Below are positions 1-7,025 of a stretch of DNA of 39,859 nucleotides, one piece after another. Both the position numbers and the translations under genes were made by a program. The notes under the pieces were generated by a model. It did not search any database. It worked only from the letters and a program-made list of their open reading frames with translations, and had not been told where the DNA came from. The number at the start of each line of letters is the position of its first letter. Position 1 is the stretch's first letter. Source of the stretch: Actinomycetes bacterium (GTDB lineage: Bacteria > Actinomycetota > Actinomycetes > Mycobacteriales > Mycobacteriaceae); NCBI GenBank assembly GCA_022601275.1, contig JAHZIT010000018.1, positions 1 through 39,859 on the forward strand, in the 5' to 3' direction.

Positions 1-41
1 CAGAGAAGGCCAAGGGGATGGGCGTCTACCCGCCGGCCTGA
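1..41 (+). CDS. 3' end of an unidentified gene (cut by the window edge)
   Basis: The last twelve codons, ending in TGA at 39-41, encode a tail reading EKAKGMGVYPPA. A strong intrinsic terminator starts about 30 nt downstream, which supports a real gene end on this strand. In M. tuberculosis the gene before the Rv3847 homologue is sodA, but this tail does not resemble the SodA C-terminus that I recall. I therefore leave the product unnamed. Confidence 0.5.
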   Translation, partial: EKAKGMGVYPPA

Positions 42-71
42 GCGGGCGACCCGTACAAGTCATAACGTGAG

Positions 72-107
72 CCCGGCTCGGTCTTGGACCGGGCCGGGTT
101 TCTTTTT
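72..107 (+). terminator. Rho-independent terminator
   Basis: A 12-bp stem pairs 72-83 with 87-98 (one G-U pair) across a 3-nt TTG loop and is followed by a T-rich run (TTTCTTTTT) at 99-107. This is an unusually canonical terminator for a mycobacterium. It closes the gene ending at 41. It also makes the upstream ATG at 84, which lies inside the hairpin, an unlikely start for the next gene. Confidence 0.85.
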
Positions 108-218
108 CTGGCTGTTGGCACTCGTGTCCCCTTGCCTGCCAGCGGGTACGTGCCGCATTCTGAGCCCATCGACCCACAGTCGTGTCGAGCAGTTGCTGAC
201 GGATGCGGGGAGGCGAAA

Positions 219-752
219 ATGGATTCAGGGTCCGGTCGAGCGATCGAGATCGCCCCGTTTCATTCACGTGGGTCACTCAAGGGGTTTGTGGTTTCTGGCC
301 GCTGGCCGGACTCCACAAAGGAATGGGCCCAGCTTCTCATGGTCGCCGTACGCGTCGCATCTCTGCCTGGATTGCTCTCCACCACAACAATTTTCGGGGC
401 CAGGGAGGAACTTCCCGAGGAGCCGCAGCCGGGCACCGTGGGGCTTGTTCTGGCAGAGGGCACCGTAGTCGGCGAATCCGCCATGTCCCCGGGTCATTTC
501 GCCGAGCACCAACCCCCGGCACTGCTGATGCTGCATCCTCCCTCAGAAACCATGCCCTCACTTCCCGAATGCAATGGCGCAGCTTCTGGATGCGTGCTGC
601 TGCCCGGTCTGCCACATCTCGGGTTGGAGCACCGCGCAGCCTGGGTGGAGGCAGAGTCGGACGGCACTGTGACGTCGATGGTCAGCCAGGTGGGCGTCGA
701 CCCGATCAGCCACCCCGACACTGCAATCCTGGCTATGCTCCTGGCCGCGTAG
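219..752 (+). CDS. Conserved hypothetical protein (Rv3847-like)
   Basis: This frame encodes 177 aa of unknown function. I chose the ATG at 219 because GGGGAGG sits 5 nt upstream at 209-215 and because the longer frame would start inside the terminator. M. tuberculosis Rv3847, as I recall it, is also 177 aa and lies just upstream of espR, so synteny and length agree. The sequence is a soluble mixed alpha/beta type with no signal peptide or clear membrane segment. It has three cysteines or fewer, and I recognise no catalytic motif. The N-terminal part (about residues 1-60) and the C-terminal part (about 130-177) look well structured, with a proline/glutamate-rich link between. The coding call is supported by the SD, the codon pattern and position. 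The function is unknown. Confidence 0.75.
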   Translation: MDSGSGRAIEIAPFHSRGSLKGFVVSGRWPDSTKEWAQLLMVAVRVASLPGLLSTTTIFGAREELPEEPQPGTVGLVLAEGTVVGESAMSPGHFAEHQPPALLMLHPPSETMPSLPECNGAASGCVLLPGLPHLGLEHRAAWVEAESDGTVTSMVSQVGVDPISHPDTAILAMLLAA

Positions 753-902
753 GGACTTTCACACCCCCACGCTCGAGCGGCTTACGGAGCACTTCCCGCA
801 CCCGCTGGTGAGCCTGCTGTTCCTCTTCTTCGGGTTGTCGGTGTTGATCAGCCAGCAAACGGCGGGGTCCAGAGTTGCCCGCAATCCGGGCTTTGCCCGA
901 GG
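673..902 (+). pseudogene. Possible gene remnant with one membrane helix
   Basis: After a TGA near 670 the frame stays open to TGA at 900-902. It encodes an alternation of polar and strongly hydrophobic residues, including PLVSLLFLFFGLSVLI, which would make one transmembrane helix. No ATG is available, and the only GTG (808) would leave about 30 residues. In M. tuberculosis a roughly 300-aa membrane protein (Rv3848) occupies this place between Rv3847 and espR. This could be a decayed remnant of it, or chance. I have low certainty. Confidence 0.25.
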
Positions 903-1169
903 TTGACGGCCAGGCACCCGCGGCAGCGACGGTCCGAGCGCCGGCGGGTTCTTGATAACACCGTCGTGACCATTTGCTCAACGGCACCAGGAGCCGGCCG
1001 TGTTACGAACCCACATTCCGGTCTTTCGCGACACGAACGGAGACCCGCTACTGCCACCGGATTCACCTTTTTTTCGGTTTGCACTTGGTTGTGCGCGTAA
1101 CTGTGGCTACGATGATCAGCAAATACGCCGCCCTGAAAACTGCTTGTCTGTACGTGAGAGGCCAATTCC
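903..1169. other. espR upstream region without a gene
   Basis: I see no convincing coding frame on either strand. The region is less GC-rich toward its right end (about 1060-1150), as expected for a promoter and 5' leader. A -10-like TACGAT lies at 1108-1113, but no well-spaced -35 accompanies it. GAGAGG at 1157-1162 is the probable ribosome binding site of espR. EspR of M. tuberculosis is known to have a long regulated leader, and this spacing is compatible with that. Confidence 0.4.
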
Positions 1170-1568
1170 ATGAGCAATACGTTCGCCGCCCGCCTAAACC
1201 GGCTGTTCGACGTGGTCTACCCCCCGGGACGGGGTCCTCATACCTCGGCTGAAGTGATCGGCGCGCTCAAGGCCGAAGGCGTCACGATGTCTGCTCCGTA
1301 CCTGTCGCAGCTGCGTTCCGGCAACCGAACCAACCCGTCCGCGGCAACCATGGCGGCGCTTGCCAACTTCTTCCGTATCAAGCCTGCTTACTTCACCGAC
1401 GACGAGTACTACGCGAAGCTCGACAAGGAGCTCACCCTGCTGGCCGGAATGCGCGACGAAGGTGTTCGCCGAATCGCGGCGCGCACGGTCGGCCTTTCCG
1501 TCGAAGCGAAGCAGGACATCTCGTTGCGGGTCGACGAAATGCGCCGTCGCGAGAACCTGGATAATTAG
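1170..1568 (+). CDS. espR: EspR, nucleoid-associated HTH regulator of ESX-1 and cell-wall genes
   Basis: The 132-aa protein matches the length and N-terminal sequence of M. tuberculosis EspR (Rv3849) almost residue for residue over about residues 1-85. This includes the helix-turn-helix segment (SAPYLSQLRSGNRTNPS) and the FFRIKPAYFTDDEYY hinge. In M. tuberculosis EspR is an atypical XRE-family dimer that binds distant sites, loops DNA and controls the espACD locus. Here the last 45 residues (dimerisation region) diverge considerably from that species. The start is an ATG with GAGAGG upstream. On its right, in convergent orientation, lies a membrane protein/ImmA pair that in other bacteria typically travels with XRE regulators. 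The identity is confident. Its targets in this organism cannot be read from the window. Confidence 0.93.
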   Translation: MSNTFAARLNRLFDVVYPPGRGPHTSAEVIGALKAEGVTMSAPYLSQLRSGNRTNPSAATMAALANFFRIKPAYFTDDEYYAKLDKELTLLAGMRDEGVRRIAARTVGLSVEAKQDISLRVDEMRRRENLDN

Positions 1569-1628
1569 CCCGACCACGACGCCGGGCCAGTAGCCGGCGA
1601 ATCCGCGGTCATGCTCTGGGTCACCGGC

Positions 1629-2951
1629 TCAACGCACAAGACGCTGGTACTGCCGCGAAATCTCGAGGATCCATTCGCGGTCGGAATACCCAGTGGGCTG
1701 CCGTAACCACGCAAGACCCGGGAATGCTGCGTGTCGCGCTTGCCCCACCCCGTCGATCCCTTCATGGATCCAGCTGGCGACGACTTCGGCCTGCTCCCTC
1801 GGCGACACCTCGCTCAACGTCAGGTCCGCAACGTCACTCAAGTCGGCAAAGTCACTCAAGTCGGCAAAGTCACTCAAGTCGGCAAAGTCACTCAAGTGGG
1901 CAAGGTTGCTCACGTGGGCGACGTCGCTTGAGTCGGGGTCACCACCCAAATCGCGGAGGTCGCCGTGCTCGGGTTCGTCTTTCAGGGCGCCTGCGTCGCT
2001 GAAGTCCGTGGCCCGCAGCGCGGTAACCGTGCCCGCACCGTCAGCGCGACTTGGCGCGCTTTCTGCGCGGTGTAGCGCGCTGTCGGCGGCGGTGGCCTCC
2101 AGGAACAGCGCATCAGAGATCAAGGACATGCGCTCGGCAACCCGAAACACCAGCGGGCCCCGCGGACGCACACCTATTCCGACGTCGGGATGTCTGCGGC
2201 CGAGCTCGTCGAGAATCGGCTGGATGGTGTGTAACTCCTGCCGGGCCCCGAACCAGTCTTCGATGCTGGGCAGCAGCGACCCGGCTGCGACCATGAACAT
2301 CGCGCAACCCAGCAGCGTCGCTGCGGCGCCAATCCCGACGAGCCCACTCGTCCCGGCAGCGCGCAGCAGGAAGAACGCCAACGCGAGCACGATCAACACG
2401 ATCCCGATCGTGAACACGAACAGCGCACGACCCCGCCGAGTGCGGTTGGAGTGCCGAAGCCCTGCCCACGCCATCACGCTCAGAGCCAGCAGGACGTAGA
2501 GCAGCGGCAGCAGCCAGGACAACGAGAGTCCGCCCGCGTCGAGGTTGTGCTTGAGGTACTCCTCGGGCGCCATCTCCGGTTGTTGACCATCCGAGAAGAA
2601 AATCGCCAGGCTCGCCGCCGCGATGACGGCAGCGACGCTGTATTGGGCGATGGCGATCTTCTTGGCGGCCGCCGGTGTCCGGATCGACGAGACCGTGGTG
2701 ATCATCACACAACTGCCGGCTGCACAGGCGATCAGCGCGGTCTGACTCAGCCCGATCGATATGTTGGGCCACCGCAGCAGCCTGTCGATCAGCAGCGTCA
2801 GCGGCTGCCAGTTGAGCGCCGCAACCGCGCCCAGGCTTCCCAAGGCAACAATCATCGCCGTGCTCACCAGCGACTGCTTGTTGACCAGCGCCCACCCGAT
2901 CCGCAGGCCGGTGGCCAATCCGAGAAGACCGGCGATCACCCAGACGATCAA
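1629..2951 (-). CDS. Polytopic membrane protein (MAB_1171c/DUF6545-like putative transporter)
   Basis: The protein has 440 aa. Residues 1 to about 230 contain some seven hydrophobic helices, starting directly at the N-terminus. Residues 230-440 form a soluble cytoplasmic region. I recognise the layout as the MAB_1171c-type putative transporter family (DUF6545) of actinobacteria, whose substrate is unknown. The soluble part carries an acidic 6-residue tandem repeat (LSDFAD) at about residues 338-373. A helical tail follows, ending in a basic segment. The ATG overlaps the stop of the upstream ImmA-like gene by 4 nt (ATGA), so the two are translationally coupled. Family members are commonly found beside an ImmA/IrrE protease and an XRE regulator, which fits here. 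The function is not established. Confidence 0.8.
   Translation of the reverse strand: MIVWVIAGLLGLATGLRIGWALVNKQSLVSTAMIVALGSLGAVAALNWQPLTLLIDRLLRWPNISIGLSQTALIACAAGSCVMITTVSSIRTPAAAKKIAIAQYSVAAVIAAASLAIFFSDGQQPEMAPEEYLKHNLDAGGLSLSWLLPLLYVLLALSVMAWAGLRHSNRTRRGRALFVFTIGIVLIVLALAFFLLRAAGTSGLVGIGAAATLLGCAMFMVAAGSLLPSIEDWFGARQELHTIQPILDELGRRHPDVGIGVRPRGPLVFRVAERMSLISDALFLEATAADSALHRAESAPSRADGAGTVTALRATDFSDAGALKDEPEHGDLRDLGGDPDSSDVAHVSNLAHLSDFADLSDFADLSDFADLSDVADLTLSEVSPREQAEVVASWIHEGIDGVGQARHAAFPGLAWLRQPTGYSDREWILEISRQYQRLVR
1833..1940 (-). repeat. 18-bp coding tandem repeat
   Basis: Three perfect copies of the unit GTCACTCAAGTCGGCAAA (plus-strand reading) occupy 1833-1886. Three degenerate copies follow, to 1940. 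On the coding strand each unit gives six residues, LSDFAD or variants (LSDVAD, LSNLAH, VSNLAH), in the cytoplasmic part of the membrane protein. The multiple of three keeps the frame when copy number changes. Confidence 0.9.
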
Positions 2952-3439
2952 CCAAACGCCTCTCCCAGGCGAACCTGAACGATCGAGGCACGATCTGAGG
3001 GCAGCCGACCCAACCGGTGGACGAGCAAGGCGCCGAAGTCCTCTGCTTCCTGCTCATGGTCCTCGCCGCTGGGACCCATGCAGCCGGTGCGCTGGTTGAG
3101 CATGTAACCGATCAGCTCGGAACTGGCCATCTCCGTGCTGTCTCGAGCCGCCTCGACGATAGGAATGCCCTCGTGCCCCAGGACGAGGTGACCGAGTTCG
3201 TGCGCCAGGGTCCGATCCCAGGCGGGCAAACCTTCCTGAATCAAGAACACATCGCGATCGCCGTACTGGCGCCACTGGCCGCACACTCCGGCGGGCAGAT
3301 CGGCAGTCGTGATTTCGATCGGCCTGGCACGGTTCTCGCCGACCGCCTCTACCAGTCGAGTCAGCGACACTTCACCCCGCTTCGGCGCTAGGTCGAGCAC
3401 CTCACTGACCGCGCGGGTGACACGGCGACTCGCAGGCAT
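2948..3439 (-). CDS. ImmA/IrrE-family zinc metallopeptidase
   Basis: The protein has 163 aa with the gluzincin motif HELGH at residues 80-84 inside LAHELGHLVLGHEG, the hallmark of the ImmA/IrrE family (Peptidase_M78). ImmA of ICEBs1 and IrrE/PprI of Deinococcus cleave XRE-type repressors. It is a short, soluble, stand-alone catalytic domain with no own HTH domain. The ATG has a strong AAAGGAG Shine-Dalgarno just upstream (minus strand) and the gene leads a two-gene operon with the membrane protein. The only XRE-type regulator in the window is EspR, encoded 1.4 kb away in convergent orientation. That makes EspR a candidate substrate by inference only. M. tuberculosis has no equivalent at this position, so the pair is an insertion relative to that genome. 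Confidence 0.88.
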   Translation of the reverse strand: MPASRRVTRAVSEVLDLAPKRGEVSLTRLVEAVGENRARPIEITTADLPAGVCGQWRQYGDRDVFLIQEGLPAWDRTLAHELGHLVLGHEGIPIVEAARDSTEMASSELIGYMLNQRTGCMGPSGEDHEQEAEDFGALLVHRLGRLPSDRASIVQVRLGEAFG

Positions 3440-3786
3440 GTAAACCCCTCTCCTTTGCTGTCCACTATCCGCTGCTCGCTCCGAAAAGGCGAGCAGTTCC
3501 GACTAGTTCATGTGCGGCATCGGATGGCGGGAAGCAATGCATCACCTTCGCGCACCTGGCGACACCGTGCCGAGTCGTCCGACGTTGACACCGAGCCGGG
3601 TGGTCGGGAACCCAGGCGCCCGAGCGCCGGATCATGCACCGGGTGCACCGGTTAGCTGAGAAGCTCGAGGGCTTGGTTATCGGGCCGCAGCCACCCCGGT
3701 GACTGCCGAACGCTAGGGTTTGATCATCGTCCACCACTGAATACCGGGCAGGACGTGTCGACGAGAAGATATGGGAGGCCGCAGGG
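3440..3786. other. Divergent promoter region between the immA-like gene and the Rv3850-like gene
   Basis: This 347-bp stretch has no convincing coding frame. It must contain the promoters for both flanking genes. The only feature I can fix is the AAAGGAGAGG sequence (minus strand) just before the immA start, and GGGAGG about 10 nt before the right-hand gene. I checked for a tRNA gene and did not find one. Confidence 0.5.
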
Positions 3787-4470
3787 ATGAGCCTGTTCAA
3801 GCGACGCAAATCCCGCGCTACCCGCAGGGCAGAGGCCCGTGCATTGAAGTCGAAGGCCAAGCTCGAGGCGAAACTGTCGGCCAAGAATGAAGCACGACGG
3901 TTCAAGTCTGAGCAGAAAGCTCAGGCGCGCGCGCTGAAGGCACAGTTGAAAGCCCAGCAGGGTAGCGATAGGACCGCGCTCAAGGTAGCTGAAACCGAAC
4001 TGAAAGCCGCTCGCGAAGGCAAGTTCTTCTCGCCCACACGGGTTCGCCGAGGACTGACCGTATCGCGTTTGCTGGCGCCAGTGGTGGTTCCTCTGGTCTA
4101 TCGGGCGTCCATCAGCGCTCGCGGTCTGATCGACGAACGACGGGCCGACAAGCTGGGCATTCCGCTGAGTCAGCTGGGCCAGTTCTCCGGGCACGGCGCT
4201 CACCTGTCGGCGCGGATCGCCGGTGCCGAACAGTCACTGCAGCAGCTGTCGGAGAAGAAACCCAAAACCGGCAAGGGTGCAAAATCCACCAAGGACCCCG
4301 AGACCAAGCAGTTCGTCGCCGCCGTCACCGAACGGCTCGAGGAACTTTCGGCCGCCGTCACCGCAGCCGAGAATATGCCCCCCGGCCGCCGTCGCGCAGC
4401 TCACGCAGCGATCGCCGAGCAACTCGACGGAATCGACGCCGACCTTCTGGCCCGCTTGGGCGTGGTCTGA
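3787..4470 (+). CDS. DUF6474-type conserved protein (Rv3850-like)
   Basis: This 227-aa protein is of unknown function. Residues 1-85 are extremely rich in lysine, arginine and alanine, with heptad-like spacing, and predict a long basic coiled coil. A short hydrophobic stretch (SRLLAPVVVPLVYRA) follows near 100-114. The rest is a helical domain ending in an arginine-rich segment and a short acidic tail. Length and order match M. tuberculosis Rv3850, which directly follows espR there. Here the ImmA/membrane module intervenes. The ATG is preceded by GGGAGG. The basic coiled coil could bind nucleic acid or the membrane surface, but that is a guess from composition. Confidence 0.8.
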   Translation: MSLFKRRKSRATRRAEARALKSKAKLEAKLSAKNEARRFKSEQKAQARALKAQLKAQQGSDRTALKVAETELKAAREGKFFSPTRVRRGLTVSRLLAPVVVPLVYRASISARGLIDERRADKLGIPLSQLGQFSGHGAHLSARIAGAEQSLQQLSEKKPKTGKGAKSTKDPETKQFVAAVTERLEELSAAVTAAENMPPGRRRAAHAAIAEQLDGIDADLLARLGVV

Positions 4471-4495
4471 CCCGTTGCCAGCTGGACAGACTTAA

Positions 4496-5050
4496 ATGAA
4501 AGCAACGCATTTCAGATCGTTCGTGGTGGCCCACGTCATCGCCGCTGCGCTCCTTGCAAGCGCACTGGGGTGCGCCGGCGCGGCATGGGCCCACGCCACC
4601 CGCATCGCCGCCGACCCCGCCGAGAACGCCGTACTGACGGAATCACCGGCCCGGGTCAACGCGACGTTCAACGAACCCATGAAGTCCCAGTTCGCCGCGA
4701 TGACCGTAATCGGACCGGACGGCAACACCTGGTCCGATAGCGAACCCGACGTCGACGGCGCGGTGATCAGCGTCGGAGTGCGCCCCGGCGGCCCCGCCGG
4801 GGACTACACGGTGAACTACCGGGCGACGTCTGCCGACGGCCACGTGGTGTCCGGCTCGTGGTCCTACCGTCTCATCGTTCCCGCGACCGGCAGCGGCGGG
4901 GAACCGACCGGTTCCGCGTCACCAGCGGCCACCCCCGCACCGCCGGCGGCAGACGCCTCCTCCGACGGGCTGCCGGTGTGGCCCATCGTCGCGGCGGCCA
5001 CGGCAGCCATCGCGGCCGGCGCAATTTGGGTGGTTCGGCGCAGACCGTGA
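4496..5050 (+). CDS. CopC-domain copper-binding exported protein
   Basis: The 184-aa protein has an N-terminal signal peptide of about 32 residues ending at AWA. The mature protein then begins with His, the N-terminal copper ligand position of CopC proteins. The CopC (YobA/CopC) beta-sandwich covers about residues 33-125 and contains the second conserved histidine in SADGHVVSGSW. A Gly/Pro/Ala-rich linker and one C-terminal membrane helix with a terminal RRRP stop-transfer follow, so the domain is anchored outside the cell. The gene overlaps copD by 4 nt (GTGA). Together they form the usual periplasmic copper binding and import pair. In M. tuberculosis this interval holds only a small membrane-protein gene, Rv3851. 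Confidence 0.85.
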   Translation: MKATHFRSFVVAHVIAAALLASALGCAGAAWAHATRIAADPAENAVLTESPARVNATFNEPMKSQFAAMTVIGPDGNTWSDSEPDVDGAVISVGVRPGGPAGDYTVNYRATSADGHVVSGSWSYRLIVPATGSGGEPTGSASPAATPAPPAADASSDGLPVWPIVAAATAAIAAGAIWVVRRRP

Positions 5051-5970
5051 CTCACCGACGCGCGGTGGCGGGCGCTGTACTCGTCACCGCCGCGGCATGC
5101 GTAATGGCCTGGGCACTGGCATATCCGGCCGCCGCGCTTGCTCAAGCGATGGTCAGGGCGGTGGCCGACGGCGCGGCGGTCGTCACGGTGGGTTTGGCCG
5201 TATCGCCGGTCTTGGACACCGGGCGGCACCGCGTTGAGTTCATCCGGCGTGCCACCGCACCGTTGGTGACCGCATCGGCGGTCTGGCTGGTCGCAGAGCT
5301 CGTGCGGCTCGCCGTCACCGGGGCTGCGGCGTCTGGAGCCGGGATCACCCGCCTCAGAATGCACACGGCTGTCGAGTTCACGCTGCACACTGCGCCGGGA
5401 CGCGCGGGCTTGATCACAGTGATCGCCGCTGCAGCGGTGTGTGGAACTGCGGCGGCGGCCCCGCGTTCCGACTCGGCGCGCATCGTTGCTACCTGTCTTG
5501 CGGGCGTGGGAATCACGGGCCACTCGCTGACCGGGCATCTGTCGACCAGCCCGTGGGGCGGCGTCGCGATCGCGGTGCACGCCCTGGCCGCCGCGCTGTG
5601 GTGCGGCGTGCTCGCCGCACTGGTCCTGACCGTCGAGCACCGCGGCCAATGGGCCCGGGTACTTCCCCGGTTCTCCCAACTGTCGCTGGTGTGTGTCGCG
5701 GTACTCCTCATCGCCGGCAGCGTCGGTGCATCGGCGGTGATCACCGCCCCCGCCGATCTCTACGCAACCGGTTACGGCAGAGTCTTGTCTGCCAAACTCC
5801 TGCTTACCGCAGCACTCACCGCGCTGGCATGGCGTAATCGGGCGCGCTGGCTCCCCGCCGCCCGCAACCACCGAGCCACCGCTGTCGTGTCGACTTCACG
5901 CGCGTACGCCGAACTGTCGTTGATGGCCACGGCACTGGCCGCGGCCGCGACGCTGGCGGTCACCGGGTGA
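5047..5970 (+). CDS. CopD-like copper transport membrane protein
   Basis: This 307-aa protein has about eight membrane helices. The GTG start at 5047 overlaps the copC stop (GTGA), and the longer upstream part of the frame is copC read out of frame. The C-terminal half carries the CopD domain (about residues 150-300). It includes the histidine pattern ITGHSLTGH and VHALAAALWCGVLAAL, typical of the heme/copper-binding helices in CopD. CopC and CopD act together in copper uptake across the membrane. I see no copper-responsive operator such as a CsoR box, and how the pair is controlled is unknown. The product is hydrophobic throughout and has no soluble domain. Confidence 0.85.
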   Translation: MTHRRAVAGAVLVTAAACVMAWALAYPAAALAQAMVRAVADGAAVVTVGLAVSPVLDTGRHRVEFIRRATAPLVTASAVWLVAELVRLAVTGAAASGAGITRLRMHTAVEFTLHTAPGRAGLITVIAAAAVCGTAAAAPRSDSARIVATCLAGVGITGHSLTGHLSTSPWGGVAIAVHALAAALWCGVLAALVLTVEHRGQWARVLPRFSQLSLVCVAVLLIAGSVGASAVITAPADLYATGYGRVLSAKLLLTAALTALAWRNRARWLPAARNHRATAVVSTSRAYAELSLMATALAAAATLAVTG

Positions 5971-6047
5971 CACCGGCGGGCTCTTGGGATGCGACCTGGC
6001 ATGATGGGCCACTGCCGGGTGCAGATCACTCATTAAGGAGCAGCGAC

Positions 6048-6515
6048 ATGGCAGACCAGCCGGATGAGCCCGACCAAGGTCCTGATGCCGTAACCCCTGC
6101 GCAGGAGCCGCCGGTACCGCCAGTGAAGAAGGCGCCCGCCGCGAAGAAGACCCCGGCCAAGAAGGCGCCGGCCAAAAAAGCACCCGCGAAGAAAGCACCC
6201 GCCAAGAAGGCGGCGGCGAAGAAGGCGGCGGCCAAAAAAGCACCGGCCAAGAAAGCACCGGCCAAGAAGGCCCCGCCAGCTCCCGAGAAACTCGCGGAAA
6301 CCAACGGCGACTTGACAGCCGCCGCCAAAGAGGCAGCCGCACAAGCCAAGTCAACCGTGACAACCGCGAGCAACGCCGTCTCCAGCCGGCCGTCGAACGA
6401 GCGCACCGACGAGGTTGCGTCCCGCCTCCCCCTCGCCGCGGCGCTGATCACCGGGCTCCTCGCGATCGTGGCGGTGCTGTACCTGGCTCGCCGCGGTGGC
6501 AGCGAGCAGTCCTGA
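6048..6515 (+). CDS. hns: H-NS-like lysine-rich nucleoid protein with C-terminal membrane anchor
   Basis: The 155-aa protein starts at the ATG with AAGGAG 7 nt upstream; a longer in-frame start at 5967 lacks such a site. Residues 1-26 are acidic and proline-rich. Residues 27-75 are a (P/A)AKKA repeat like the C-terminal tail of histone H1. A helical Ala-rich segment then leads to a single membrane helix (about 130-148) and a short basic end. M. tuberculosis Rv3852 (annotated hns, 134 aa) has the same architecture and the same MADQPDEPD start. It is described as binding DNA through the lysine repeat and being membrane-anchored. The repeat here is longer than the M. tuberculosis one by about four units, consistent with its slippage-prone sequence. 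Position after the copC/copD pair and before rraA agrees. Confidence 0.9.
   Translation: MADQPDEPDQGPDAVTPAQEPPVPPVKKAPAAKKTPAKKAPAKKAPAKKAPAKKAAAKKAAAKKAPAKKAPAKKAPPAPEKLAETNGDLTAAAKEAAAQAKSTVTTASNAVSSRPSNERTDEVASRLPLAAALITGLLAIVAVLYLARRGGSEQS
6126..6272 (+). repeat. PAKKA-type coding repeat in hns
   Basis: About ten copies of a 15-bp unit, approximately AAGAAGGCNCCNGCC, encode KKAPA or KKAAA. The units are not identical at third codon positions (AAAAAA versus AAGAAG), which shows old duplication with some recent copies. Confidence 0.85.
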
Positions 6516-6539
6516 CCCTCCTGCTGGGATACTGGCACG

Positions 6540-7025
6540 GTGACCATCACGCCGCGTCCCACCGCCGACCTGGTTGACGAGATCGGCCCGGACGTTCGTA
6601 GCTGTGATCTGCAGCTAGGCCAGTACGGCGGCCGCTCGCAGTTCGCCGGAACCATCACCACCGTTCGCTGCTTCCAGGACAACGCTCTGCTCAAGGCGGT
6701 GCTCTCTGAACCCGGCGAGGGCGGGGTCCTGGTGATCGACGGCGGCGGATCCGTACATACGGCCCTGGTCGGCGACGTCATCGCCGACCTGGGCCGGTCC
6801 AATGGGTGGTCGGGCCTGATCATCAACGGCGCGGTGCGTGATGCATCGACGCTTCGCACGATGGACATCGGCATCAAGGCTCTGGGCACAAACCCGCGCA
6901 AGGGCACCAAGACCGGCGACGGCGTGCGTGATGCGGCCGTCGAATTCGGCGGGGTGGTATTCGTGCCCGGGCAGATCGCCTACAGCGACGACGACGGAAT
7001 CGTCGTGGTCGCGCCGGCCCGCTGA
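6540..7025 (+). CDS. rraA: RraA-family protein (ribonuclease E activity regulator / aldolase fold)
   Basis: This 161-aa protein starts at GTG 6540. It contains the family signature [24 protein letters not shown] and the C-terminal block [12 protein letters not shown] typical of RraA/MenG-like proteins. M. tuberculosis Rv3853 (157 aa, older name menG) occupies the same place. RraA of E. coli inhibits RNase E. Many RraA-fold proteins instead are oxaloacetate decarboxylases or HMG aldolases, so the biochemical role here is open. The GxxR/D-type motif with R and D (GAVRD) seen in the aldolase branch is present. The stop codon overlaps the ATG of the downstream SDR by one base (TGATG). Confidence 0.88.
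   Translation: MTITPRPTADLVDEIGPDVRSCDLQLGQYGGRSQFAGTITTVRCFQDNALLKAVLSEPGEGGVLVIDGGGSVHTALVGDVIADLGRSNGWSGLIINGAVRDASTLRTMDIGIKALGTNPRKGTKTGDGVRDAAVEFGGVVFVPGQIAYSDDDGIVVVAPAR

Noticed and set aside
1079..1113. espR promoter made of TTGCAC and TACGAT
   Set aside because: The spacing between the two elements is 23 nt, too long for a standard promoter. The -10-like element alone is weak evidence.
3440..3786. Possible tRNA gene in the divergent spacer
   Set aside because: Some short GC stems exist, but no T-arm GTTCRANYC box or acceptor stem could be assembled on either strand.
4858..5046. N-terminal extension of the CopD frame
   Set aside because: It overlaps copC out of frame with arginine-rich composition. 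The GTG overlapping the copC stop is the natural start.
5967..6047. Upstream ATG for the H-NS-like protein
   Set aside because: It overlaps the copD end and has no ribosome binding site. The ATG at 6048 has AAGGAG 7 nt upstream and matches the MADQPDEPD start of Rv3852.
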